A stretch of 64,000 nucleotides of DNA from Bog-473 sp963804055 (GTDB lineage: Bacteria; Actinomycetota; Acidimicrobiia; Acidimicrobiales; RAAP-2). Each line of letters opens with the position of its first letter. Position 1 is the first letter of the stretch. Positions 27,425 through 36,341 of this stretch are shown in pieces. Position numbers and translations under genes: made by a program. The notes under the pieces were generated by a model. The model did no database searches and was not told the DNA's origin. It worked only from the letters and a program-made list of their open reading frames with translations. The DNA lies in the NCBI GenBank assembly GCA_963804055.1, contig CAWDOU010000003.1:372001-436000 (forward strand), written 5' to 3'.

Positions 27425-28617
27425 ATGAGCTCCTCGAGCAGCCGCAGGACCTGCCTCGTGTCGGCCCGTATGTCCGAGGCCACCCCGCGGTTCCGCCGGG
27501 ACCGGGCCGGGGAGCCGTCGCCCACCAGGTAGCGGTAGCGCAGACCCTCGACCGTCGAGGCCAGGGCCCAGAAGCATTCGTTCACGTAGTCGCGGGCGAA
27601 CAGCTCGACCGCCGCCGCGCCGGGCGGGGCGAAGGCGAGATTGGTCAGGCCCGCACCGTGGGGCCCGACCACGTACTCGGCCTCGGCGAAGGCGCGCACC
27701 TGGTCCGCCGGCGACAGCGCTCCGGGATCGACGACCTCGAAGCCCAGGGGCGTCAGTGCGGCCACCAGCTCGGCCTCGTTCTCGACGCGTCGGGTGTGCG
27801 GCACCGTGCCCCGACTCACGTAGAGCCGGCGGTGGGGCGGGCGGACGTCGGCGGGGAGGAACCGGGCGCGCAACCAGGGGACGATCCAGGGGGGCGTGCG
27901 CAATTGATCGTCGGGCACGGACGGCACGACGAGCTCGTCGGCCCGGACGTGGGGGTACTTCTCGCCACCCAGGCAGCGGTCCGCCGTCAGACCGAGCTGG
28001 TCGAGCAGGTCGCGCTGGAACCGGGTCGAGCGGTTCACGAGATACGCATCAGGCTCCACCCCGGCCCGCCGCAGCAGCTCCAACCGGGGCAGGACGTCGG
28101 TGAGGAAGTGGTAGTAGTTCTCGCTCCCCCGCGTCGTGAGGACGCCGACCGATCCGGGGACATCCGTGACCGCCGGTGGGCGGCAGCGCAAGAAGACCGG
28201 GTGCTGCGAGGGCGTCACGGCGCCGTAGTAGGGCGACAGGTCGAAGAGGAGCGTGTCGTCCTCGGCCATCACCGCGCCGTAGGGCGCCAGGACGCGGCCA
28301 CGCCGGATGCTGGCCACCACATTGGGTGCGATGTGATGGTCTGCCCCGAAGCCCGGGTGGAGGGCCGGGAGCCCCGCCGGAAGCGGGCGGTGCAGATCCA
28401 GGGCGGCGGCCACCTCCACCACCTCCACGCCACCGTGGGTGCGCGCGTAGTCGGCGGCGGAGCGCGCCACGTGGCGCGGCGGCGTCCCGCCGGGCAGGCG
28501 GCGGGTCAAGGGGCTGAGGGCCTGCGTGGCGTGCAGCACGCCCGTCTTGATCCACGGGAAGAGCGGGCGCAGCGCGCTCGGCAGCCTGGTCACCGCGGTG
28601 CGGCCTCTGCTAGACAC
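27421..28617 (-). CDS. GT61/DUF563-family glycosyltransferase
   Basis: 398-aa protein with the DUF563 (GT61) core: SENYYHFLTDVLPRLELL, RRLYVSRG, and GPHGAGLTNLAFAPPGAAAVELF near the C-terminus. Family members transfer sugars such as xylose or GlcNAc; the donor here is unknown. It is coupled to the following GT4 gene (GTGA overlap). GTG 28617 lies 5 nt from the divergent FkbM start; an internal GTG at 28593 with AGAGG upstream is a credible alternative start. Confidence 0.85.
   Translation of the reverse strand: MSSRGRTAVTRLPSALRPLFPWIKTGVLHATQALSPLTRRLPGGTPPRHVARSAADYARTHGGVEVVEVAAALDLHRPLPAGLPALHPGFGADHHIAPNVVASIRRGRVLAPYGAVMAEDDTLLFDLSPYYGAVTPSQHPVFLRCRPPAVTDVPGSVGVLTTRGSENYYHFLTDVLPRLELLRRAGVEPDAYLVNRSTRFQRDLLDQLGLTADRCLGGEKYPHVRADELVVPSVPDDQLRTPPWIVPWLRARFLPADVRPPHRRLYVSRGTVPHTRRVENEAELVAALTPLGFEVVDPGALSPADQVRAFAEAEYVVGPHGAGLTNLAFAPPGAAAVELFARDYVNECFWALASTVEGLRYRYLVGDGSPARSRRNRGVASDIRADTRQVLRLLEELM
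28611..28616 (+). promoter_or_regulatory. Extended -10-like box before the FkbM methyltransferase
   Basis: TGC-TAGACA, with the hexamer at 28611-28616, 6 nt before GTG 28623, no Shine-Dalgarno between: a leaderless arrangement. It overlaps the first codons of the divergent GT61 gene if that starts at 28617. Confidence 0.35.
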
Positions 28618-28622
28618 CGGGC

Positions 28623-29585
28623 GTGCACGGGCTCGAGCAGGACACCGGTCCGGCGCGCCGGCTGGCCCACCGGGCGCAGCGATCGGTGCACTGGGTGTGG
28701 GAGATCGCCCGGCACCCGGCCAACAAGGGCGGCCGGATGGCGGCCGAGCGGCGCGCCATCGAGTGGCACTGGCGGACGCGGCACGGCAGCGGCGAGGCGA
28801 TCGTGACGGTGGACGGGCTGACCCGGCTCGTGGTGCGGCCGAAGCAGTTCAGCGCGGTGTGGACCATTTACGACGGCGTGCACGAGTGGGAGGAGTTGCA
28901 GTTCTGCCTGCGTTACCTGCGTCCCGGTGACCACTTCGTCGACGTGGGCGCCAACGTGGGCGTGTTCTCGACGCTCGTCGGGACGCGGATCCCCGGCGTA
29001 CGCATCACCGCGGTGGAGCCGTTCCCTCCGGTGCGTGAGGACCTGCTGGCCAACCTGGCGCTGAACGATCTCGAGATCGACGTGGTGGATTCCGCCGTGA
29101 GCGACGTGGCCGGCGAGGCCACGTTCGAGGTGCTCGACCGCGACGTGCTGAACCGTCTCGCCCCCTCCGCCGGTGGGGAGGACGCGGCCCGGACGGGCAT
29201 GACGGTACCGGTCACCACGCTCGACGAGCTGGTCGGTGGCGATCCGCCGGCGCTGATAAAGATCGACGTCGAAGGCTCCGAGTTGCTCGTCATGAAGGGG
29301 GCCCGCCGGCTGCTGTCGGACCATTCGCCGGTGTTGCTCTTCGAACACGCCGGCTACTGCGAGCACTTCGGGATCACGCCGGCCGAGGTGCGGGCGTTCC
29401 TGCACGAGGTCGGGTACAGCATCTACCTGCTCGACGGCGGGCTGTCGCCCTGGCACTCCGACGACCTGCCGCCGACGCTCAACGTCGTCGCCTGCCGCGA
29501 CGTGGCGGCGGTGCGGGATCGGCTCCACTCCCCCGGCGGTGCGCCGGCCGTCCCGCCGGTGCGGGTGGACGTCCAGTACCGCTGA
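28623..29585 (+). CDS. FkbM-family methyltransferase
   Basis: 320-aa SAM-dependent methyltransferase. SAM site VDVGANVGVFSTL (about residue 108), ITAVEPFPP, and the FkbM-typical IKIDVEGSELLVMKGA. The N-terminal 90 residues are basic and partly amphipathic. FkbM enzymes O-methylate sugars and polyketides; here the target is most likely a glycan hydroxyl. It converges on the flippase gene with 5 nt between. Confidence 0.88.
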   Translation: MHGLEQDTGPARRLAHRAQRSVHWVWEIARHPANKGGRMAAERRAIEWHWRTRHGSGEAIVTVDGLTRLVVRPKQFSAVWTIYDGVHEWEELQFCLRYLRPGDHFVDVGANVGVFSTLVGTRIPGVRITAVEPFPPVREDLLANLALNDLEIDVVDSAVSDVAGEATFEVLDRDVLNRLAPSAGGEDAARTGMTVPVTTLDELVGGDPPALIKIDVEGSELLVMKGARRLLSDHSPVLLFEHAGYCEHFGITPAEVRAFLHEVGYSIYLLDGGLSPWHSDDLPPTLNVVACRDVAAVRDRLHSPGGAPAVPPVRVDVQYR

Positions 29586-29590
29586 CGTCG

Positions 29591-30904
29591 TCACGGCTCG
29601 GAGACCTCCGCCACCACGTCCTGCACCACCGCGCTCGTCCCCGGGACGAAGACGCGGGCAACCTTGACCAGCACGTGCCAGGCCAGCACGGTGTAGATGG
29701 CGCCGGCGATCGCCAGGCCGCCGGCGGCGCCCCGCGTGCCGTAGAGCTCGGCGCCACCGATGGAGAAGACGAACAGGAACGGCACCATGACGAACGAGAG
29801 CCGGAGGTTCTCGCCGGCCGCCCGCATGGCGCGCAGTCCCGAGATGGCGGCGTTGGCGAAGCTGGTGAAGGCGACCGCCAGCCCTGCGTAGGGCACGATC
29901 ACCCGGGCCGCCGCCCAGTTGCGACCGAACAGGCCCGCCATGACGTGGAGGGGGGCGCCGTACACGAGGCCCGTCCAGACCATGGTCAAGAGGAACGAGC
30001 CGATGCCGCCCCAGAGGAGGAACCGGACGGCGTTGTGCGTATCGAGCTGGAAGCGCTTGGTGGCCAGAGCGATCAGCGCCGACTGCACCCCCGTGAGCAG
30101 CACCGTGATGGGGCCCAGGGCCAGCTGGGACAGCTTGAACACGCCGATGGACGCCAGGGGGAGCACGAAGAGCAGCAGGTACGAGATGAAGTACGTCCAG
30201 GAGGTGACCAGCATGAATTGGCCGGCGAAGCGGAGCCCGACGCCCCGTTCGCTCTCGTCCCAGAAACGCAGCAGTCGTCCGCGGCGCGTGCGCGCCAGAT
30301 GGGCCCGCAGCGTCCAGAGCCCGACCAGGGCTCCGGCGCCGCTCCAGGCCCCGAAGAGCCACGCCAACGTCGTGAGCCCATAGGCCTTGAGCACCAGGTA
30401 CGCGACGAGGAACAGCACCAGCCAGGCCAGGTCGAGCCGGACGGCGTAGGCGGGGTCATAGCGACTGATGCCGATGAAGCGGGCGAAGTCCTGGCAGGCC
30501 ATCAGCGGGAACGAGACGGCGAAGACGATGAAGGGCAGCGTGAACTCGTGCGGGAGCACGCCGCTGACGGCCGCGATGACGGCGGCGAGCGAGACCGAGA
30601 GGACGATGGCGGCCAGGTAGCCGCCCCGCTCGTACTTCGACCGCAGCGAGTCGTCGGACTCCGAGCGGGTGAGCAGGCAGTCGCTCGAGAGGCTGCGCAC
30701 CAGCCCCTGGCTGAGCACGTAGGTGGACGTGAGGATGGCGAAGACGCCCAGCGCGCTGGCCGAGCTGTAGTGCGCCACGATGATGGCGAGGGCGAAGTTC
30801 GACACGCTCGACGCACCCTGGTCGGCGATGGTGAGGATCATCACCCGCTGCGACGACGCGGTCCCCCGCCTCGTGGAAGGACGCCGGTCCGTTCCCGTGG
30901 TCAT
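29591..30904 (-). CDS. Wzx-like polysaccharide flippase (MOP superfamily)
   Basis: 437-aa polytopic membrane protein with about 12 predicted helices and no soluble domain: first helix around SNFALAIIVAHYSS, and paired helices to the end. It resembles O-antigen/teichoic flippases that move lipid-linked repeat units across the membrane. Its location between the FkbM and a methyltransferase/Wzy-like pair fits. A 157-nt gap separates it from the upstream methyltransferase. Confidence 0.82.
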   Translation of the reverse strand: MTTGTDRRPSTRRGTASSQRVMILTIADQGASSVSNFALAIIVAHYSSASALGVFAILTSTYVLSQGLVRSLSSDCLLTRSESDDSLRSKYERGGYLAAIVLSVSLAAVIAAVSGVLPHEFTLPFIVFAVSFPLMACQDFARFIGISRYDPAYAVRLDLAWLVLFLVAYLVLKAYGLTTLAWLFGAWSGAGALVGLWTLRAHLARTRRGRLLRFWDESERGVGLRFAGQFMLVTSWTYFISYLLLFVLPLASIGVFKLSQLALGPITVLLTGVQSALIALATKRFQLDTHNAVRFLLWGGIGSFLLTMVWTGLVYGAPLHVMAGLFGRNWAAARVIVPYAGLAVAFTSFANAAISGLRAMRAAGENLRLSFVMVPFLFVFSIGGAELYGTRGAAGGLAIAGAIYTVLAWHVLVKVARVFVPGTSAVVQDVVAEVSEP

Positions 30905-31021
30905 ATCAAGTGAACGCTCGGGGAGGCGTCAGCTTGCTGCCGCAAATGGGGCCGGCTCGCCGGGATGAGCACACGTGCAGAACGGCTCCGGCCCCCGATG
31001 CCTGCGGCCCCGTCTCAGGGA

Positions 31022-31045
31022 CCGTGCGCAATTGCCGGCGCACGG
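31022..31045. terminator. 8-bp hairpin 17 nt after the methyltransferase stop
   Basis: CCGTGCGC, loop AATTGCCG, GCGCACGG: perfect 8-bp stem. In the leftward direction it follows the stop of the methyltransferase gene (31062) by about 16 nt and precedes the flippase gene. There is no U-tract, so it may be a weak terminator or pause signal, or act between genes by RNA processing. Confidence 0.4.
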
Positions 31046-31061
31046 CCGCCAATTGGGAGAG

Positions 31062-31784
31062 TCAGCGGCGGCGGGCGAAGACGACGAGCGCCATCCACAT
31101 GGAGGTGGGCAGGTGGCGTTCGACCTGCGCCACGCCACGGCGGAGGCGCGGCCAGGGCTTGCAGTACTGCTCCAGGCCGGTCCGGCGGGCGAGCGCCAGC
31201 TCGAAGTCATCGCCGAAGAGGCGGGCGAGGTCCTTGCGCGTGTTCATCCTGTAGGCGGTCCGGAAGACGTCGCGCTCCTCCCGGCCGGGCTGCAGCCGCT
31301 CGAGCGCCCTCGCGTGGTGGACGTTGGGGACCACGCGGGCGGCGGCCGCCAGAACCGAGTGACGACTGACGGTCCGGGCGATGAACACCCCACCCGGGCG
31401 CAGGACGCGGGCGAGCTCGCGCACGAAGTCCTCCGGTGCGGTCACGTGCTCCAGCACGAAGTCGCTCACGGCCAGGTCCACCGACCCGTCGTCGAGGGGC
31501 CAGCGGCCGTCGCCGCCGATCAGGCGGAACTCGTCGATGACGGGGTTCTGCGCCCCGGTGTCCTCGATGTCGATGCCGATGACGGTGCGGCCCTCGCCGC
31601 GCAGGTCCTGCCAGGCACCACCGGGTCGCCCCCCGTCGACCAGGGCTCCCCGGCCACACCCCACCTCCGCCACCACGCGTGAGCGGGCGGCCACGGCCTG
31701 TGCGCTGACCATGAAGACATGGGCGCTGTCGAGGCCCAGGATGCGGTCGTCGAACATCTCGCCGAGGCCGGGCGGCGGAGTCAT
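31062..31784 (-). CDS. Class I SAM-dependent methyltransferase
   Basis: 240-aa methyltransferase-11 type protein. SAM motif I is AEVGCGRGALVDGG, motif II VIGIDIEDTG, motif post SDFVLEHVTAPEDFVRELARVLRPGGVF. The C-terminus is basic with a short hydrophobic end. Probably methylates a sugar or lipid in the glycan pathway. ATG 31784 overlaps the Wzy-like gene's stop as ATGA. Confidence 0.85.
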   Translation of the reverse strand: MTPPPGLGEMFDDRILGLDSAHVFMVSAQAVAARSRVVAEVGCGRGALVDGGRPGGAWQDLRGEGRTVIGIDIEDTGAQNPVIDEFRLIGGDGRWPLDDGSVDLAVSDFVLEHVTAPEDFVRELARVLRPGGVFIARTVSRHSVLAAAARVVPNVHHARALERLQPGREERDVFRTAYRMNTRKDLARLFGDDFELALARRTGLEQYCKPWPRLRRGVAQVERHLPTSMWMALVVFARRR

Positions 31785-33115
31785 GATGACCTCCTTCGGA
31801 CCGTCCCACTGACGCGGCGCAGGACGGGGAGCGGTTCGGCGATCTCGTGGGGCGGCGGCTCATGGGCGGCGGCCGGCGACGGCATGGGCATCGGCTCGGA
31901 CATCGGTGCGGGCTCGGGTCGCGCCGGCTCCTCCCGCCGACCACGATCGGCACGGAAGCACAGCGCCAGCATGAACGGGAGCCAGAGCCAGCGGTCGACG
32001 ATCTCGGGTGACTGGAACGAGAAGAACAGGACCGTCACACAGCCCGCCAGCACCGTGTCGCGCAGGGCGCGGTCCCCTCCCCTGCCCTGTCGCAGCCGGC
32101 CCTTCAGGAGGCGGTTGAGCGACGACCCCATCATCAGGGCGCCGGCCGCCACCATGAAGATGCCGCCCGCGAACCAGTAGAGGATGACGATGTTGTGCGC
32201 CGGGTAGTACACGCCGACGTCGGCGTCGTAGTAGACCGCGATCGTCGTCTGATCGAGCCCGTGCCCGATGATCGGGCTCTGGACGATCCCGCTCCAGGAG
32301 TGCTCGAGCGTCGCCACCCGCGGGTTGACCGTGTTGTACCCGGTGTTCTGTCCCGTCGTCTGCTCAATGCGGGCGATGGGGTTGAGGTCGAAATGGCTGC
32401 CGCTCGACTGCACCGAGATGGCGATGATGTAGACCACGGCCAGCGCCGCCACCACGCTGATGACGGTGCGCAACCGGAAGCCGCGCGTGATGAAGAGCAC
32501 GAAGCAGCCCACCAGCGTGCTGGTCATGCCCGAGACGCTGGCGCTGAAGATCAGGGCGCCGGCGAGGACGGCGATGCACACGCCGACGTACCAGTACCGG
32601 CGCAGACCCACTTCGACGACGAGGCCGATGGCGAAGACCAGTCCCAGCGCGAAGGTCACGGCGGCGATGTTGGGTTGGTTGCTCAGGCCGACGGCCCGCG
32701 AGCCCTCCAGGCTCGCCTGGTGGCTGTAGCCCAGGACGTGGAACTCGGTCTGCAGGAACGCCACGAACGCCGAGGCGGTCGAGCCCAGGACGAAGGCGAC
32801 CATGGCGGAGCGGATCCGTGCCGCGCTGTCGAGCAGCTGGCGCAGCATCCACTGCAGCACGAAGAACACGAAGATCGCGTTGACGACGACCTGCAACGAC
32901 GCCGTCTTCGAGACGGCCTGCGCCGACGCCACGACGCCGGCGAGGATCCAGACGAAGGACCCGAAGTACCAGGCGGGCGCCGGCGGCGCCTTGGCCGGCG
33001 GGCGCCGGCTCAGGATCAAGAAGCAGGCGGCGACCAGGAAGCACAGGTCGCTGAGGTCGAAGGAGTTGCCGACGCGGTAGTGGAGCAGGGGCAGGAGCAC
33101 CAGCCCGGCGGCCAC
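31781..33115 (-). CDS. O-antigen polymerase/ligase-like membrane protein (Wzy/WaaL superfamily)
   Basis: 444-aa protein with 11-12 predicted helices and a large loop near SFQSP-less region 255-320 containing SWSGIVQSPIIGHGLDQTT, typical of the Wzy/WaaL fold (a Gly-His-Gly in the outside loop). The last 70 residues are Pro/Glu/Met-rich and cytosolic. It would polymerise or attach the repeat unit. The GTG start at 33115 is forced: an in-frame TGA lies about 40 nt upstream, with no other start codon between. The methyltransferase is coupled downstream by ATGA. Confidence 0.8.
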   Translation of the reverse strand: MAAGLVLLPLLHYRVGNSFDLSDLCFLVAACFLILSRRPPAKAPPAPAWYFGSFVWILAGVVASAQAVSKTASLQVVVNAIFVFFVLQWMLRQLLDSAARIRSAMVAFVLGSTASAFVAFLQTEFHVLGYSHQASLEGSRAVGLSNQPNIAAVTFALGLVFAIGLVVEVGLRRYWYVGVCIAVLAGALIFSASVSGMTSTLVGCFVLFITRGFRLRTVISVVAALAVVYIIAISVQSSGSHFDLNPIARIEQTTGQNTGYNTVNPRVATLEHSWSGIVQSPIIGHGLDQTTIAVYYDADVGVYYPAHNIVILYWFAGGIFMVAAGALMMGSSLNRLLKGRLRQGRGGDRALRDTVLAGCVTVLFFSFQSPEIVDRWLWLPFMLALCFRADRGRREEPARPEPAPMSEPMPMPSPAAAHEPPPHEIAEPLPVLRRVSGTVRRRSS

Positions 33116-33199
33116 GAAACGGCGCGCCCGCGACCACGAAGAGGTCTTCCTTCACCTTCGTCCCCACGCAACGGAAACTGCAGGCACCGCCTTTGCCTA

Positions 33200-33217
33200 C
33201 GGATCATCCGATTGGAT
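33200..33217. promoter_or_regulatory. Overlapping inverted repeats in the divergent Wzy/Wzz spacer
   Basis: CGGAT-C-ATCCG (33200-33210) and ATCC-GATT-GGAT (33206-33217) overlap, giving alternating GGAT/ATCC elements in the AT-richer part of the 144-nt divergent spacer. Suits an operator controlling both directions. Confidence 0.35.
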
Positions 33218-33259
33218 GAACGGGAGCAAGAACAGGCGCTGCGCCACGTTCCGCACACG

Positions 33260-34120
33260 ATGAGCGATCCTCTCGAGGTTGAGCAACCCGGGTTGCGCGA
33301 ATACAGGAGCCCGGCCCCGCCGGGCACCGAACCGTCCGGGCTGCGTGAATATGCCCTGCTGCTGTGGCGCAAGAGGGTGACCGTCCTGGTGGTCGCCGCC
33401 ATCTGCGTGGGGGCGACCCTGGCCTACTGCGTCCTGACCAAGCCCACCTACCAGGCGTCGGCCTCGGTGCTGCTGGAACCTCCGATCTCGCAGACGCTGG
33501 TGGAGGCCAACTCCCCCGCCGCCATTGCGCCGATCCCCGACGTGCCCGACGGGATCGAGGTCATTGAGAGCGCTTCGGTGGCCCAGCTCGTGGCCAAGAC
33601 GCTGCCGGGCGCCCCCGCCGTGACGGCCACCCAGGTCGGCACGACCGACGTGGTCCAGGTCTCGGTCCGCTCCAAGGACCCCCAGGCGGCCGCGGCCGCC
33701 GCCAACGCCTACGCCCACGCCTACATCAGCTTCGAGCAGAAGCAGACGGCCGACACCTTCACCTCGGCGCAGTCCCAGGTGCAGAACAAGATCGACACGC
33801 TCCAGCTCGCCATCGCCGACCTCAACTCCCAGATCCGGAGTGCGCCGGCGACGACCAACGTCACCCCCGACGAGACGCAGCTCGGGGACCTGCAGGGCCA
33901 GCTGGCGACCCTGCAGAACCAGTTGCAGAACTACCAGTTCTACGCATCGCAGGGCGTGACGACCGAGGCGGGCCAGGTCATCTCGACGGCGACGGCACCC
34001 AGCAAGCCGGTCTCGCCCAAGACCGTCGAGTGGACGGTGCTGGCCCTGATCTTCGGCCTCGTCCTCGGCGTCGGCGTGGCCCTGCTGGTCAACGCCCTGG
34101 CGCCGCCCCGGAGGGCCTGA
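33260..34120 (+). CDS. Wzz-like polysaccharide chain-length protein
   Basis: 286-aa membrane protein with the Wzz topology: cytosolic start, helix at about residues 40-58 (VLVVAAICVGATLAY), a periplasmic/outside coiled-coil region (EQKQTADTFTSAQSQVQNKIDTL...), and a C-terminal helix near 262-283. The segment before the last helix contains PSKPVSPK, the usual Pro-rich motif. It controls chain length. No tyrosine-kinase domain is fused. ATG 33260 begins a frame that is open upstream only by chance. Confidence 0.88.
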   Translation: MSDPLEVEQPGLREYRSPAPPGTEPSGLREYALLLWRKRVTVLVVAAICVGATLAYCVLTKPTYQASASVLLEPPISQTLVEANSPAAIAPIPDVPDGIEVIESASVAQLVAKTLPGAPAVTATQVGTTDVVQVSVRSKDPQAAAAAANAYAHAYISFEQKQTADTFTSAQSQVQNKIDTLQLAIADLNSQIRSAPATTNVTPDETQLGDLQGQLATLQNQLQNYQFYASQGVTTEAGQVISTATAPSKPVSPKTVEWTVLALIFGLVLGVGVALLVNALAPPRRA

Positions 34121-34175
34121 CCGCAGGTACGGCGACTCTCGGCCGTTTCCCACCCAGACGATGGAGGTCGGGGGG

Positions 34176-36317
34176 ATGTCCAGTTACCGCAGTCGGATCG
34201 CCCGCTGGAAGGGCACGGTGCCCTGGCGCCTGGTGATGGGCGCCTGCGCGCTCGTCATCACGCTCTCGACGTTCGCCGTGGCACCGTTCATACCCGGCGG
34301 AAGCGGCCCGGCCCCCGTGGCGAAGCCGGCGCAGCGTCTCGGGGCGAGCACGGCCGCGGCGGACACAACGGCGAGGGCCGCCAACGCCACCTGGTCGCCC
34401 CAGCCGGCGACGTACGGCACGGGGTCGCTGCTGAACATGCCCGTCACCATGTCGGACGGCACCGTGTTGCGGGCCGACGTGTACTTCCCCACCACGGCCG
34501 GCACGACCACGGCGGCCGGCGGGCTGTTCCCGGTGCTGCTGCAGCAGACGCCGTACGGCAAGGCGTTCATCGTCGACGCCTCGGCCATCGCGAACACGAA
34601 CGTCGAGTACCTCGTCGACCGCGGGTACATCGTGGTCATCGCCGACGTGCGCGGCACGGGTGACTCGGGCGGCACGTTCGACCTGTTCGATCCCGTGCAG
34701 TCGACCGACGGCGCCACGCTGGCACGCTGGGCGGCGAAGCTGCCGATGTCCAACGGCGAGGTCGGGCTCTTCGGCGAGTCCTACATGGGGATCAACCAGT
34801 TCCAGACCGTCGAGGCGGCGGGGAGCGGCTCGCCGATCAAGGCGATGTTCCCGATCATCTCGGGGAACGACCTCTTCTCGGACACCGTCACGCAGGGCGG
34901 CATCCCCGACACCGAGTTCGCCGCCACCTACGTCGCGCTGCTCTCCGGGCTGAACCTCTCCAACCCCGCACTGGAACCGTTGATCGAGGCGGCCGAGAGC
35001 GGCAACTCCTCCGCCCTGGCCGCCGGGCTCGCCGACCTGGCGCCGACCGAGGCCTCGCACAGCCAGGTCCTCGTGTCCTTCCTCAAGCTCGTCCTCGACG
35101 TCGAGACCGGCCAGGGCGACGACGCGTTCGACCAGAGCTACTGGGCGGCCCGCAGCCCGGCGCAGGACCTCTCCGCCGTCGTGAAGGACCGGATCCCCGC
35201 GTTCTTGGTGGGCGGGTGGAACGACCTCTTCGAACAGGGCGAGCCCCTCAACTACGTCGGCCTGCAGAACCTGGCCGACGGCCGCTCGCAGTACGCCGCC
35301 ATGACACCCGGGCAGGCGGTGACGCCGCGCTACCAGCTGCTGATGGGGCCCTGGCAGCACGTGACGACGGGGACGGGCGTGAACATCTCGGCGCTGGAGC
35401 TCGAGTGGTTCGACACCTGGCTGCTCGGCGAGCACACACCGCTGGCCACGACGACCACGCCGCTGCACCTGGACATCCAGAACTCGGGCGGGTCGTGGGT
35501 GGACGCGGCGCAGTGGCCGCTGCCGGCCGCCACGCCGACCTCCTACTACTTCGCGGCGGGGCGGAGCGGGAGCGACGCGCTCTCGCAGAACGACGGCGAC
35601 CTGCTGCCGCAGGCGCCCACCGCGGTGTCGGGCTCCGACACGGTGGCCTGGACGGGGACGACGAGCCCGTGCGACGTCCAGACGGACCAATGGGGCGCCG
35701 GGGCCTTGGCGCTCGGATTCCAGTCACTGGACACGAACGACCCCTGCGACCTCAACGACGTCACCCTCGGGACGGGGCCCGGGGCGCTGACCTACACCAC
35801 GGCCCCCGTCGACTCGCCCGTCGTGGTGGCGGGGCCGATCGACGCCACCGTGTACACGACCTCCACCGGGACCGACACCGAACTGGCGGCGACGGTCGAG
35901 GCGGTCTCCCCCTCGGGCGACAGCGTGCCGTTGTCATCGGGCGCGCTCGACGGCGACGACCGGGCGGTCGACCAGGGCCGCAGCTGGACGACGGCGAGTG
36001 GCCAGATGCTGCTGCCCGTGCACCCGCTCACGCAGGCGTCCGGGCAGCCGATCGTCCCCGGCCAGGTCACGCGCCAGGACATCACGATCTTCCCGACCAT
36101 GGCCGAGCTGCCCGCCGGGTGGCGGCTCCGTGTGACCATCACGACGGGCGACACACCGCACCTGTTCCCCACCGTGGCCCAGATGCCGCACCTGATCGGC
36201 GGCATCTACCAGGTGCAACGCAACACGGGCGCGGCGTCGTCCCTCACCGTGCCGATGGCTCCCGCGACGGCCTTCTCCGTGCCCTGCGGGAGCATCTGCT
36301 CCGCCGCCGGCCCCTGA
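34176..36317 (+). CDS. Secreted CocE/NonD-family serine hydrolase (X-Pro peptidase S15 fold)
   Basis: 713-aa alpha/beta hydrolase. Ser202 in GESYMG, Asp350 in GGWNDLFEQG and His395 in GPWQH form the triad; a C-terminal jelly-roll (DUF4) domain starts near residue 440. The N-terminus has a basic region then a hydrophobic helix (VMGACALVITLSTFAV), a signal peptide or anchor, so it acts outside. Family members cleave acyl esters or X-Pro peptides; the substrate may be the surface glycan or a nutrient. ATG 34176 is preferred over ATG 34161 because GGAGG lies 8 nt upstream. Confidence 0.88.
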   Translation: MSSYRSRIARWKGTVPWRLVMGACALVITLSTFAVAPFIPGGSGPAPVAKPAQRLGASTAAADTTARAANATWSPQPATYGTGSLLNMPVTMSDGTVLRADVYFPTTAGTTTAAGGLFPVLLQQTPYGKAFIVDASAIANTNVEYLVDRGYIVVIADVRGTGDSGGTFDLFDPVQSTDGATLARWAAKLPMSNGEVGLFGESYMGINQFQTVEAAGSGSPIKAMFPIISGNDLFSDTVTQGGIPDTEFAATYVALLSGLNLSNPALEPLIEAAESGNSSALAAGLADLAPTEASHSQVLVSFLKLVLDVETGQGDDAFDQSYWAARSPAQDLSAVVKDRIPAFLVGGWNDLFEQGEPLNYVGLQNLADGRSQYAAMTPGQAVTPRYQLLMGPWQHVTTGTGVNISALELEWFDTWLLGEHTPLATTTTPLHLDIQNSGGSWVDAAQWPLPAATPTSYYFAAGRSGSDALSQNDGDLLPQAPTAVSGSDTVAWTGTTSPCDVQTDQWGAGALALGFQSLDTNDPCDLNDVTLGTGPGALTYTTAPVDSPVVVAGPIDATVYTTSTGTDTELAATVEAVSPSGDSVPLSSGALDGDDRAVDQGRSWTTASGQMLLPVHPLTQASGQPIVPGQVTRQDITIFPTMAELPAGWRLRVTITTGDTPHLFPTVAQMPHLIGGIYQVQRNTGAASSLTVPMAPATAFSVPCGSICSAAGP

Positions 36318-36329
36318 TCGGCCTCCCCG

Positions 36330-36335
36330 TACGAT
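36330..36335 (+). promoter_or_regulatory. -10-like box directly before the MFS start
   Basis: TACGAT ends 6 nt before GTG 36342 with no Shine-Dalgarno between, placing the likely transcript start on the start codon (leaderless). Confidence 0.4.
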
Positions 36336-36341
36336 GGGCGG

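Noticed and set aside
33116..33167. Upstream extension of the Wzy/WaaL-like protein to a start near 33167
   Set aside because: The upstream GTG/ATG codons are in another frame; the correct frame has a TGA about 40 nt before GTG 33115.
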